DNA of 64,000 nt from Rhizophlyctis rosea (taxonomy: Eukaryota; Chytridiomycota; Chytridiomycetes; Rhizophlyctidales; Rhizophlyctidaceae), in assembly GCA_027596075.1 (NCBI GenBank), contig JADGJC010000062.1, positions 62,001-126,000 of the forward strand. The letters run 5' to 3'. Positions 21,178 through 31,755 of this stretch are shown here, piece by piece (within the stretch, counting starts at the first letter, position 1; the number at the start of each line of letters is the position of its first letter). Position numbers and translations under genes: made by a program. Under the pieces are notes generated by a model. It had not been told where the DNA came from, did not search any database, and saw only the letters and a list, made by a program, of their open reading frames with translations.

Positions 21178-21605
21178 ATGGATAGGTCTCCACCGTCAAG
21201 CACCAACACCCCTACATCCACACCCGACAAGTATTCCACTCTACTTACTCACACACCCACCCTATCAACCACAACCCCCTCCACCCACTCAACATCCCCC
21301 GAACCTTCCACCAATGGCACCAATCCCGACCAGCTGCAACGCATCTCTGAACAGCTGAACTCCATCGCAAACCACCTCAGGAAGCTTAATAACACTGCGA
21401 AAAGGATTGACCGGAAAGCGGACATGGCCCAATCGGTGTCTGTGGCAAGTTTGCTGGTGCGTCAGGTTCAGGTGTTTCATTGCTAGTTATATGCAACTCA
21501 TTCGTTCTGCCTCTGTGGTAGATTGCGACAGCTACACTTGTCCTTGTTTGTTATAACGGATGGTCTGGATATTTGTCATTTGTCAGTTCAACAGGAGCAG
21601 TGTAG
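21178..21605 (+). CDS. Small Ser/Thr-rich coiled-coil protein with C-terminal membrane helix
   Basis: Exon 1 runs 21178-21456 (donor CTG|GTGCGT) and exon 2 runs 21522-21605, joined in phase 0, 120 aa. The N-terminal 45 residues are Ser/Thr/Pro-rich. A short heptad-like helix follows (LQRISEQLNSIANHLRKL and NTAKRIDRKADMAQ). The splice creates a hydrophobic segment, SVASLLIATATLVLVCYNG. Such an architecture suggests a tail-anchored membrane protein. An upstream exon ending at 21109 (donor AG|GTATGT, in phase with an acceptor at 21172) is possible. The family is not recognised. Confidence 0.45.
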
Positions 21606-22399
21606 GGAGAACTAACCATACTTGGTTGATTCCAAATGCCAGTAGCAAGGGTAGGAAGATTACGGTGGGACATTGCGTTGAATTGTTCCCAAAGACCGAC
21701 TTAGTTCTTTCTTGATGTGTCATCGCTGCTGCGGCTTGAAGGCAAGATTCTGATTTTGGGCAGGTTTGGCATTGCGAAAGCTACGCTGGAGAAGGTGCTA
21801 TCGGGTGTGATGCTGACGGATTCCGGTTTTTTGTATGAAGTTGTGGCGGTTAAAAGGAATGGTGTGGACGGAGTCTACTGGATGGCTGTGTTCACCTTTT
21901 TCCACGGCGGGCCTGATCTATGGGAAGCCATGCGGGGGGCAAGTGACGGACCTGAGCGACGTTGACAACAACGACGAGGCCAAAGCGGTTGGCCTGCATC
22001 CATCAGTGGACTTTTGCAGAGCTGTATGAGTGAACAACACTTCTTCCGCTCAACGCCCACTACTCACTTCATTTTAGGAACATCTTTATAAAATGATCAT
22101 CCGCGGTCAGAATCTAGAATGCCCTCGCCTGTCGACCTACCCGCTGCACATCTCTTCTTTACCACATCCCGCTATCGAGACGATTCCACTGCAGCAGGAA
22201 AGCTAGGAATCAAATTGCAAGATCACGGTATAGAGCATTGCAAATTATACTTCTCCCTAACTACGGCCATACACACCAGAAAACACCAGATGCCGTCTGA
22301 TCTCCAAAGTTAAGCTGGTGATGGCGCAGTCAGTCCCTAGTGAAAGTATGCCAAACATGAGCATGGACAATAGGAGGTATGGAATGACAGACTTACATA
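21606..22399. other. Intergenic region, 0.8 kb
   Basis: Short overlapping open frames only. No family resemblance seen. Confidence 0.45.
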
Positions 22400-22625
22400 C
22401 CATGCTACGTCCACGGCTCTACTGATGGCACAACTCCACACCCGCACGTCGCTGAGTCCTAGCTCATCCCGCAGCTTCCTCTCATCTTCGACAAGTGCTT
22501 CCCTGACCCGCACACCGAACTGGCAATGCCACAACCGTACAGTCTTCAGTCCCCCAAGCCACGGCTTCAAACTGCCAACCACTTCCTCATGGTCATACGA
22601 CCTGATTCCGATTTTTGCGGTAGCA
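22400..22625 (-). pseudogene. Second remnant of the F-box array family (C-terminal end only)
   Basis: The minus strand encodes IRSYDHEEVVGSLKPW, then LGGLKTVRLWHC and a Lys/Arg/Glu helix ending ELGLSDVRVWS. This matches the last about 60 residues of the full-length array members. Nothing upstream restores an F-box, so it is a fragment. Confidence 0.6.
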
Positions 22626-23025
22626 CAAAATACGCCAGGGTCCTTGCCGTTCTACCGGTAGCTAGCTGGGTGGCTCTTAACAAACGTCCAAGGCCTCTCC
22701 CGCCCCAGTCGTCTCCGAGACGAGCTTGCTCACCCTTCTGTGAACGTATTATAGATCCATGAGCAAATGCTTATTGACAGCCCTCATCTCGACACGACAA
22801 AGGAGCATAAAAATGTACCCCACACATGGCATTCAAATCGAAATGCGTGATTGGTAAAATCTCGTAATGATGATTCACAACCAACTCCTGGAAGACTTGT
22901 TGCAGTTTGCGTTTGCAAATGGTATACATAACTTCGTTTGCCAACACTTTAGACGGGCACTACTGATTATGGAAACACCATCTCTTCCTCTTAGCAAACG
23001 ACAGCCCAATCAACTACCTGCTAAA
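22626..23025. other. Intergenic region of the F-box array
   Basis: About 400 bp. I see no further coding signal. Confidence 0.45.
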
Positions 23026-24316
23026 CTATCGCCAAGTCACATCCGTAATCCGAAGATTCTCCTGCAACTTCCGCCGCCCTTCTTCTTTCCTAACCTGCAC
23101 GCTCTCGTCTTGCCAACTGCCACCAGAGAGACGCACAGTCTTCAAAACCCCTCGCCACCGTATCAAAGCCTCCAGAACTTCTTCATACTCACAAGAATCC
23201 ACCACGCAATATATATCCACTAAGCTCCGACTTGGGATATAAGATAGCAGTTCTAACGCTATGCTGCTGTGGTCGTAGAGTCCCAGATGCAGAGTTAAAA
23301 GGGCGCGCATCTTGGAGAGGGAAACGTAAGCTTGTGAGACTGATTCGAGAGATGAAAAAGAACTGATGTGCAAGGATTTGAGATTGGCGAGGGTAGCCGG
23401 TGGTATGGTCTGAAGAATTTGCGCCCAATCCTCCGATAGTGAGAGTTCGGTCAGACTGCATTGCGTCAAAGTCTTCAGGGAAGGCACGGTTGGGTAGGAG
23501 TACAATCCGATGCTGAGGCTTTCCAGTTTTGGCATTGCTGTCGCCAGATCCGTGAAGGTGATTTCAGGTACAATTGATAATACTTTGAGTGAGTTCAATG
23601 TGAAGTCGGAAGGCATAATGTAGAGCGTGGGCGTGGATGGGCAAACGGACACGTGAAGTTCCCGCAGTGGCGATTCTTGCAGATTGTGTAAGAATTGGCG
23701 AAAGGAGGTGGTCAATGGCACATGCTCTTCGACCAGAATGTCACAAGTTTGTAGACATTGTGGCGGATTGATGTTTGCGGCATTGTTGAAGGCTTCCACT
23801 ATTTGCGTCGCAGCATTCCGCGTTTGGACGGGATCCGTGAATCCCCAGAGCGGAAAAGAATGAAGGGAAAAGTGCTGGAGCTTGCCGAGATCAATGACCG
23901 CTAAAGGCTTGCATCCCGTGCGCTCGTTCAGGTAGAGCTTACGAACGGATGATACTCGTAGGGGGTTGCGGAGGAAGATGTCATATACTTCATCATATGA
24001 GTCTTTTTGAAACGGAACGTAGCCCTCCACGTCTAAACAATTGCCTTCGCGCAAGCGAAACGCTATTGGACGGGAAATTTTGCAAGTCTATACAATATAG
24101 TTTAACTCGAGAATGAAGATCCCCGCTGTTTCGCCCACTTCTCACCTGTCCAAGGAGTATTTCGTAAGGGAGACCTGCTTTTGAGGCACCATCAATGGAC
24201 TCGCGCTGTAGTCTTTGCACTTGACCGTAGGGAGGTTGGAGGTACTCAAAAATGTCGAATAGCACGTGGTCTGGGAGAGAAGTGATATAGCAGTAAGATG
24301 TGTTGTGCGACGTCAT
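23026..24316 (-). CDS. F-box protein with LRR-like repeats, array member 1 (intact)
   Basis: Exon 1 runs 24316-24146 and exon 2 runs 24087-23026, joined in phase 0 (LLGQ then TCKISRPIAFRLREG), 410 aa. The F-box is at residues 8-35 (CYITSLPDHVLFDIFEYLQP). The second exon opens with the family signature AFRLREGNCLDVEGYVP and continues with a run of LRR-like units (AMPKLESLSIGL, SLTELSLSEDW, LANLKSLHISSF, LLTLHLGL). It ends with the family C-terminus EEVLEALIRWRGVLKTVRL. F-box proteins recruit substrates to SCF ubiquitin ligases through Skp1, and the repeat face would bind the substrate; this is family knowledge. The intron (24145-24088, 58 nt) is at the same place as in its neighbours. Confidence 0.75.
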
Positions 24317-25202
24317 GGTGATAGGTTTTGAAAGGTGAATATTTTGGAACGTCAGTCTAATGTCAATAGAGTGGGAAGTTCAACTGGAAAGGAACGATTG
24401 AGCTTCGGGAAACAAGAGTGGAAGATTGTAAATACGAAAACTTCGGTCTGTTGGACTGAGACGCTTAAGGTACCGTAATGATGAAAGTTGGGTCGTCTGA
24501 CCATCTCGGCATTTTGGAGAAGTCTGAGACAGTAGCTCGAGAGACGCTAGCACTCACGCGTCAACAGGTTTGAGATATGGTTGGTCATGAGCATGGCGTC
24601 AGAAATGCACGCATGAAAATGCGGGTGCGCCTGACCATCGGGGCAGAGCGAGACATGCATGAGCGGCGAAGATGGGCTAGGGAAACGGCAGGGTCGGTTT
24701 TCCGTTCTGGCCACATGCAAAAGTTCCTTTGAAACGTTGGGGATGCGTGGAGCTGGCACAAGCTTCGCCCACTCATCCGGAGCTATTTTATGAGTTTCAT
24801 GGACTGATGTCTGTCGGTAGCAGTGCTAGTCATTTTGCCCCTTTGACGTTTCTGCCTGGCGCTGCGTAGCCTAATACAGATTGGCATTTAAATAAGGCAG
24901 TGGCAGCATAGGGACTCATAGCTAGCATCTCCTTGCCTTGCACATCAAGAACCCAGACCACGATCAATATTCACATAACTATGGGAAAAGAAAAAGTAGA
25001 CTGCTAAATTATCGGCTTCACCCTTTCAAGAATGCCTATGAAAATTGCAGTGTCAAAAGGCCAGACTGGAACACGCCGCTCACTGATGGTCACTTGGCGG
25101 ATTCAACCAAATGATACGCCAAGACCACCATTTGATATTGCTGTAATACAGGGATGTCCGTTATACCACACCCCCAATTCCCGCCACTCGCTCCCCAACT
25201 GC
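24317..25202. other. Intergenic region of the F-box array, 0.9 kb
   Basis: This holds the promoter of the gene on its left. No coding frame is convincing. A TTTAAATAAGG element lies near 24886. Confidence 0.45.
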
Positions 25203-26605
25203 CTATTGAATTTCGCTGACACGGACCTTCATCCCTCTAACTGCCAACTCCATCTGCAACCTCCTCCCATCCGCCAAAACAGCGTCCCTGCCATCCTTTG
25301 CCACTTCACGAACGTAAATCTTCACCTTCTTCAGCACCCCGCGCCACCGTTTCAAACTATCGAAAACTTCATCATACTGCCACCCACTAATGTAGCACTC
25401 GACCGTTTCCAACCTGTTGCTTCCGATGTGGGAGAAGAGTCTCCTCATCGAGCTACATTTGAGGTTTCCGAAAATCCAGAGATGCGAGGTTATGTAGTTT
25501 GGACAAGGGTTCGGCGGCCAGGTGGAATGTCTCGATGGAGTTTTCCGAATAGATTTTTAGAGATTTGAGGGAGGCGAGAGTTGGGGATGGGATGCTTCGC
25601 ATTAGATCTTGCCAGATGATTTCCAAGGTGATGTGAGTAACAGTGGGTTGCGTCAATGTGTGGAGCGAGGGTACTGACGTCAGGACGTACGATAACCCGG
25701 TGTAGCCCATGCATATGTTGTCCAATTTTGGGAAAGCCGCGGCGAGATTCGGGAAGATGATATCGGATGGAAGATTCAGGGATTTGAGTGATTTGAATGA
25801 AAGCTGATCAGGTAAAGTGTAGGGTGTGCGAGGTGTGCTGTCAATAGCTATGCACTCCCAAGTAAAAGATCTGAGTGGAGCTTCTTGCAGCGTGTGAAGG
25901 AATTGCAAGAAGGGACGGGAGAGCTCCAGGTCATCCACTTGTATCTCCCAAGTCAGTAGACATCGTGGTGGATTGACAATTGCTGCTTTGTTGAAAGCTT
26001 CGAACATTAGGTCCAGGGCTTGTTGCCTGCCATCCTTTGTGTCTATACTCCATATGTCTGCTTCGAAGCGCTTCAAACGACTTAGATTGATGACTTTCAA
26101 ATGTCTCCAACCGGTGCGGCGATTCAGGCAGAGAGTTCGAACAAATGCCACTCGCAGAGGGTCGCAAAGGAAGATGTCATATGCCTGATGGCATATATGT
26201 CTTTTGAAAGGAGGTGTGTAGGCTTCAACATCTAGTAGAATAAGGAAATAAGGCCCCAATCCTTGTTGTATTGGATTTCGGTGAGTTTACCCACCCAGAC
26301 ACTCTCCGAAACGCAAACGGAAGGCTGTCGCACGGAAAATTTTGCAGACCTAACCAAAGTGGCATTGCTGAGTGACAAGGTAAGGCGCTAAGAGCAAGAA
26401 GAGTTCTCACCTGAGCAAGAAGTATCTCGTAAGGTATCCCTTTACCGTCTCGAGATTCGTTGAACTTGCCGTCGGGTCCGCGGTGCAGTTGTTTAATCCC
26501 GACGCGGTTGTGGGGTTGGATGTGCTCAAAGATGGCGAACAAGACGTGGTCGGGTAGAGCTGTGATATAGCAGAAAGGGAGGTCTCCGTTAATGGTGGTT
26601 ATCAT
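25203..26605 (-). pseudogene. F-box protein, array member 2: extra intron and a frameshift
   Basis: Exon 1 is 26605-26411 (MITTINGDLPFCYITALPDH, F-box). Exon 2 is a 55-nt mini-exon, 26349-26295 (VCKIFRATAFRLRFGECL), and exon 3 starts at 26231. The extra 63-nt intron (26294-26232; donor G|GTGGGT, acceptor CTACTAG) is required to restore ECLDVEAYTP and is absent from the paralogs. Exon 3 then reads normally (QAYDIFLCDPLRVAFVRTL, FPKLDNICMGYT) until about 25472, where the frame stops at TAG. The family sequence resumes one frame over (SSMRRLFSHIGSNRLETVEC) to the stop at 25203. A one-base change in a TTTT run would explain it. It is either a young pseudogene or an assembly error; everything else is intact. 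Confidence 0.65.
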
Positions 26606-27581
26606 CGCTGAAGCTTGTTGGATTCAGAAAAATCTGGTCAGAGACCTAGCAGAGAAGCCGATGGGGATGCGAAAAGAAGTTGAGAGTAAAACAGAATACC
26701 CAGGCAGTTGGAAAGGCCGGGGTGGCTTTGATTGGAACAATGAAGTCCAAATTTGGTTAAATGTGTGGTCAGGTGACTTTAAGGATGACATGCATTGCTC
26801 ATTGCTCAATGCTCCCACAGTCCCCGGGCCACTCCTTCCTCCTTGCTTGCTTGCTTGCGTGCTGATCTGCATGTTGGATGCTACATTGGGCCACTGGCGA
26901 AACTGGGATTTAACACTATAAGAGCCAAAGTCTGTGCAGTTTGAAATGTTTCGACACTATACCTCCTTTGAAAGTCGAATTGCCTTTGATTCACCACGCA
27001 CTCAATTTCTTACACAAAGACGATTATCGGCGAATTTGTGGTGTGAGCTGCCATTTAAGGGAGGACAATAACTACGCTCCTAAACAATGGTGTACGGTCG
27101 CATCTTGGACAGCACTCTGAGTTACGCTTCCTTCTGCATTCTTTCGAAGAGGTGCAGTGCGGCGCAGCACACGCGTCCAGAAAGCATTCCTTCCAACAAC
27201 AATAGCAATGATGCATTTCCACTCATTCCTCCCTTGAACCCCCACACTGTCACTGGGAGACCTATGTCAGTGCCTTATGAATTGGGCTCCGTTGCCACAA
27301 TCAGTTCCCTCTGACGCAATGGAATAATCATCTCTAACGGTGGTCGGGTATCTTCATGCCAAGATGCCAAGACGGAAGTTCTTTGGAGGATGTGCAAAAG
27401 AATTTGATATTATGCAACGAACTAAGACCGCGAAAAGCATACCTGCTATCTCATGTGTCGGTACTCATCTGCTTCGTATGCATAATTTGACTACCCAAAA
27501 TGACTGCCGCAAAATGACTTCTACTGCAAATATCATTCTTAAGTTTCGCACCTTTGGACCACTCATCAGTAACGCATACCA
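26606..27581. other. Intergenic region of the F-box array, 1.0 kb
   Basis: This should hold the promoter of member 2 (minus). A plus-strand TATAAGAGCC element at 26917 matches one at 20845. A 75-codon ATG frame at 27087 shows no family resemblance and is not called. Confidence 0.45.
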
Positions 27582-28939
27582 TCAATCAGGAGGGGAGCCA
27601 CGACCTCCCAGAACGGCAATTAATTGCACAGTTCCGATACCGAGATCTTTCCGCAGCCTCCGCGCATCTACACGTAGAGCTCTCTTTTCCTCCTCCCTTA
27701 ACCCGTTTATAAACAGCACAACCACCTTCAAAACCCCACGCCAACGCTTCAGCCCCTCCAAAATAGCATCATAATCCCAGAAGTGAATCCTGCATCTTAC
27801 TGCCCACAATAGCTTGCTGGACATGTGAGAGAACATCTTGCACAAGGTTCTGCATTCGATGTTGTAAACCGCCAGACGTCTGAGGTTGCACATCGTCCAC
27901 ATGACGTCCGCACATTGGCGGAAAGAATCAATGCGAGTGGTTGGCGAGATTTCGATGAGGGTGAGGTTATTGAGGGTAGTGTCAGGAACAGCTTGGAGTA
28001 CCTCTTGCCGAAAAGAGACGTCCAGCCAGATGCGAGTAAGGGAAGGTTGTGTTACAGTCTTCAAGGAAGGATATGTCGTAAGGTTTTGTTGGGACAGGGA
28101 ACGGCCGATGCAGATGATTCTCAATTTTGGCATGGCCGTGGCCAGATTCGGGAACATGACGTCGGAGGGGCCTATGGGGTATGTGAGGGACTTGAACATG
28201 AGCGTGGAGAATAGCGTGAAAGGTGCGGGTGGCGCGTTATTGTTCGATGGTGAATACTCGAAACTCTCCCAGCTCAACTTTCTGAGTGGGGAGACTTGCA
28301 GTATGTTAAGGAAGCGCAAAAAGGCATTGGACGGAGTGACAGCGATGACTGCTATTTGACAGCTTTGCAGAACTTGTGGTGGTGTGCTGATTGCTTTGGT
28401 GTTGAGCGCCTCAACTATTTCTTCAAAGGCGGTTGATGCATTGCTGTCGCTATCTGAGATTGAAACTTCCACTGCTGCAGAGTTCCGATATATCAATGGC
28501 TGTCAATGCTCTGGAGCCGGTAATTTGATTGAGGCGTAAGGTTCGGACAGATGCCACCCGCTGGGCGTCACGCAAGAAGATGTCATACGCTTCACTGCAG
28601 TGGTCGCTCTCGGATTGTGGGGTGTAGTTTTCGATGTCCAAGCATTGACCAGCCCGCAAGCGAAACGCCGTCGCACGAAAGGTTTTGCAAACCTGGAGAG
28701 ATTGTGTGTGAGTTAGCCGGACGGGATGCGGCCAGAGGACGCCCAACGAAGTCCGCAATTGTCCTCACCTGACCAAGAATTATCTCATAGGGTGGACTGT
28801 CCTTGCCTTTTCCATTATCAGCTCTGTATGTTGGCCTTTTCACGGATTCTTCGTCTGGAGGCTGGATATACTGAAATATATCGAACAGAACGTGTTTGGG
28901 GAGGAAAGTGAAGTAGCAGAATGTGGTACCGTGCGACAT
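27582..28939 (-). pseudogene. F-box protein, array member 3, with a frameshift
   Basis: Exon 1 is 28939-28769 (MSHGTTFCYFTFLPKHVLFD), ending at the usual ILGQ. Exon 2 starts at 28692 (VCKTFRATAFRLRAGQCLDI). It follows the family through RDAQRVASVRTLRLN and ALTAIDISEL, then runs into a stop. The matching sequence resumes in another frame from about 28475 (SAAVEVSISDSDSNAST) and continues without breaks to the stop at 27582, including MPKLRIICIGRSL, LTRIWLDVSF and AILEGLKRWRGVLKVVVLF. The break is a single-base-type shift near CTGCTGCAGAG. Everything else, including splice sites, is conserved, so inactivation is recent or is a sequence error. Confidence 0.65.
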
Positions 28940-29600
28940 TTTTTTATGTGCGGTGCCTGTAAGTGTGAAAGTTGAGGAAGCTGAGAATACTCGACAGTAA
29001 GCTAAGGACTGAAGCGAAGATTGGAAGCAACGAGGGGAGAATTCGATCGAGCCGCGGAAGGACATCAAGGTTTTACAGAGAGAGGAATGTGGGACGAATC
29101 TCCGATGGTTTCAGACTTTTCGACCACGGATCATGGGACCAGTGAATGCATGACTGACATTGTGAAACATTGAGACCTGTCTGCCACTTCAGCAGTGCGC
29201 ATTTCGTGGACTGTGGGCGGATTTGGCCGCCCTTTCGGCGCCGCTGAGGCTCCCTACGGCCACTGGGGCTGCGCGAATGAAGATCATTAATTTTCGAAGG
29301 GCTTGATGACGCCCGCCGTCAGCTAACCGGAAAAGTCGCCATTGTCGTACGCAATTTTGACTTATATGTCCGCATTCTTGATTATGTTGCACCTCCTAAC
29401 AACATCATGGCATATGTGGCTATCAGCATCTCACATGCATGGGGAGCAAAACTTGCAATGGATCTGCATCATGATATTGAGAGTGTGACTGATCGGCAAA
29501 CGCTCGCATGACAATCCCCCTTTCAGCCCCGGATAAAATCTCCGCTGCCAGAAGTGAGTATGCATTCCAGCTATGATGGTATGCTGAATGGGTTGGCGCT
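28940..29600. other. Intergenic region of the F-box array, 0.66 kb
   Basis: Holds the promoter of member 3. No coding sequence supported. Confidence 0.45.
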
Positions 29601-30932
29601 TCATCTCACCACCCGAGAATACCCTATCTTCACATCCACAACCTTCAAGTCATACCGCAAGTTTGCTTTATCCATCCTCAATACCCGTTTCTGCGCCTCC
29701 GAAATCTGAAAGATGAACAAATCTACCTTCTTCAACGAGCCGCGCCACCTCTTCAATCCTTCCACAACCTCATAGAAGCTCCACGCACTAAGAGTCCACT
29801 TCACCGTCTCTAACTTTTTGCTCGCAATGCAAGAACACAAACTGCGGAGTGTAACGCAGTTGGTGATCATGAAAGATAGGTATTTGAGGTTGTGCATGTG
29901 GGACCAGGGGGCGGAGGAAGGGTGGCGGGAAATGAAGATCTCACGAGAATCGATGGTTAACGAGGTCAGTGAGGTTAAGGTGGGACGAGGAATGGTTTGC
30001 AGAACTCGATCCCAAAAGCTCATCTTAAGGGTGATGTCAGTGACGGTGGGTTGCGTTAGAGTTGTCAGGGAGAGGGATGAGGTGGCAAGATTGCTGTTGT
30101 GTCGGGTTGAATGTTCGATTTGGATCCTCCTCAGGTTTGGCAGAGCGGCTTCCAAATCAGGGAAGATGATGTTGGATGTGATTGATAAGGATTGGAGCGA
30201 TTTGAAGGACAATCGGGAAGGCAATGTGGCATAGTGGTCGGCGAACTTTGAGCTTGATACCGTGTAGACCCATGTCAGTTTGGTCAGAGGAGCACTTTGC
30301 AAGCTGCACAGGAAGTCCCTAAAGGACGCGGACAACTTGACCCCTTCAGTGTCGAGTGCACATGTCTGCAGCCTTTGCAGGGGATGCATCTTTGCTGCCA
30401 TGCTGAAAGAGCGCAACATCTCGTCCAGCACTTTCTGCTTATTGCTGTCAAAGTCATAGATATTTACAGCAAAGTGCTGCAACGTTGACAGGCTGATGAT
30501 CGTCAAGGGTTTCCAGCCCGTCGCGCCGTTGAGGTGGAGAGTTCGAACCGACGTTACGCGCAAAGGGTCACGAAGGAAGACGTCGTATGCCCGGCTGTAG
30601 AGAGACGCTTTTGGCACATAGCTTTCCACATCTAAACAGTGGCCCTCTCGCAACCGAAACGCGGTGATACGGAAGATTCTGCAAACCTGTATAGGATGAG
30701 GACCCAAGGGATGAGTTTGCCAAGTTTGTATGTGGTGTGGCAGCACAACTTACAATACCTGAGAAAGAAGTATCTCGTAGGGAATCCCTTTTGAATACCA
30801 GCGTCCAACATGGCGCTCCATGCGGACTCTCACCACGTAATATTTATTACGAGGCTGTATGTACTCGAAGATGGCAAGTAAGACATGGTCAGGCAGAGAG
30901 GTGATGTAGCAAAGCGGGGTGTCGCTCGACAT
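29601..30932 (-). CDS. F-box protein with LRR-like repeats, array member 4 (intact)
   Basis: Exon 1 runs 30932-30759 (MSSDTPLCYITSLPDHVLLA, F-box) and exon 2 runs 30686-29601, joined in phase 0 at SQ|VCRIFRITAFRLREGHC, 419 aa. The intron is 72 nt with donor CAG|GTATTG. The middle part has LRR-like units (LSFKSLQSLSIT, ALPNLRRIQIEH, TVTDITLKMSF, LTSLTSLTIDS, MHNLKYLSFMI). The C-terminus FYEVVEGLKRWRGSLKKVDL is the family hallmark. The reading frame is undamaged. As for the other members, a role as SCF adaptor is inferred from the F-box only. Confidence 0.75.
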
Positions 30933-31755
30933 TTCAGTAGTTCGGTGTAACTGTATGATGGTTGACGGGATTTGAAGATACTGGGTATTGAGTGAGATTT
31001 GTCGAGTGGGTGGAACTACGATGCGAGTTGGACGCCAGGTTTGGAGCAGCGGTGGACACCAGTTATAAATACCATCGCAACTGACAACTGTGTGTTCAAG
31101 GCTCGGAAGCGCACGGCGCGGCGGGCATCGCCGCATCTAGGATGGCTTTGGCAAAGGCTTTCCCTGATTGCTGCGCACCGTCGGAGGCTTTCCCCTCCGC
31201 ATTCTCCTGGACTCGCGCCTCACTCTTCCCAGCTGACACACCGAACCCATCCGCTAACATGCTGCTCTCGTGGGCTTTGCAGGAGATTTTGGGACCGCTT
31301 TCTTGTTGCGAGAGGTCTACCGTCTTCAAAACCTCTCATCATTGTTCAAATCAAGATGCCTTCGAAACTGGTCAACAATAATGTTTGAATTTTGGGCATC
31401 AAATCCAGGTCCTACTCCCAATCGGCCAAAGTTCAGACTGTGTGGTCAACCAGCAAAATAGGGATGGGAGAAGGCCTTACGAGGGTGCCCAGGGTCCATC
31501 TCGACCGCAACGGTACTTATGAACCCAAGGTTTCCGGTGTAAATACTTAAATAGATGCAGGAGATGTCAGGGAGGCCCGGAAGCCATGCTTGAGGGTGCA
31601 GGAGCTCGTGTGGATTGATTACCAAACTTTGAGGCACTCGATGATGTTTCTCTGACAACCACATGATGGGCAGACCCACTTGTCATTTGCACGAAAAAAA
31701 ACATAAATGATCAAAGGATTGTCAAAAAGGGTATTGCACAGTGGCTTAAGTAAAT
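30933..31755. other. Intergenic region of the F-box array, 0.8 kb
   Basis: This holds the promoter of member 4 and a roughly 75-bp repeat shared with 33500-33585. A weak LKTVDLS string on the minus strand near 31320 could be a faint family remnant. Confidence 0.45.
31141..31215. repeat. Dispersed repeat, copy 1
   Basis: This begins GATGGCTTTGGCAAAGGCTT and contains CCCTGATTGCTGCGCAC, a GGAGGCTT motif and a pyrimidine-rich tail. The same string recurs in similar order at 33500-33585, beyond the next array gene. Confidence 0.65.

Noticed and set aside
31290..31345. Third F-box family remnant (LKTVDLS on the minus strand)
   Set aside because: Only seven residues resemble the family motif and the flanks do not match, so it may be chance.
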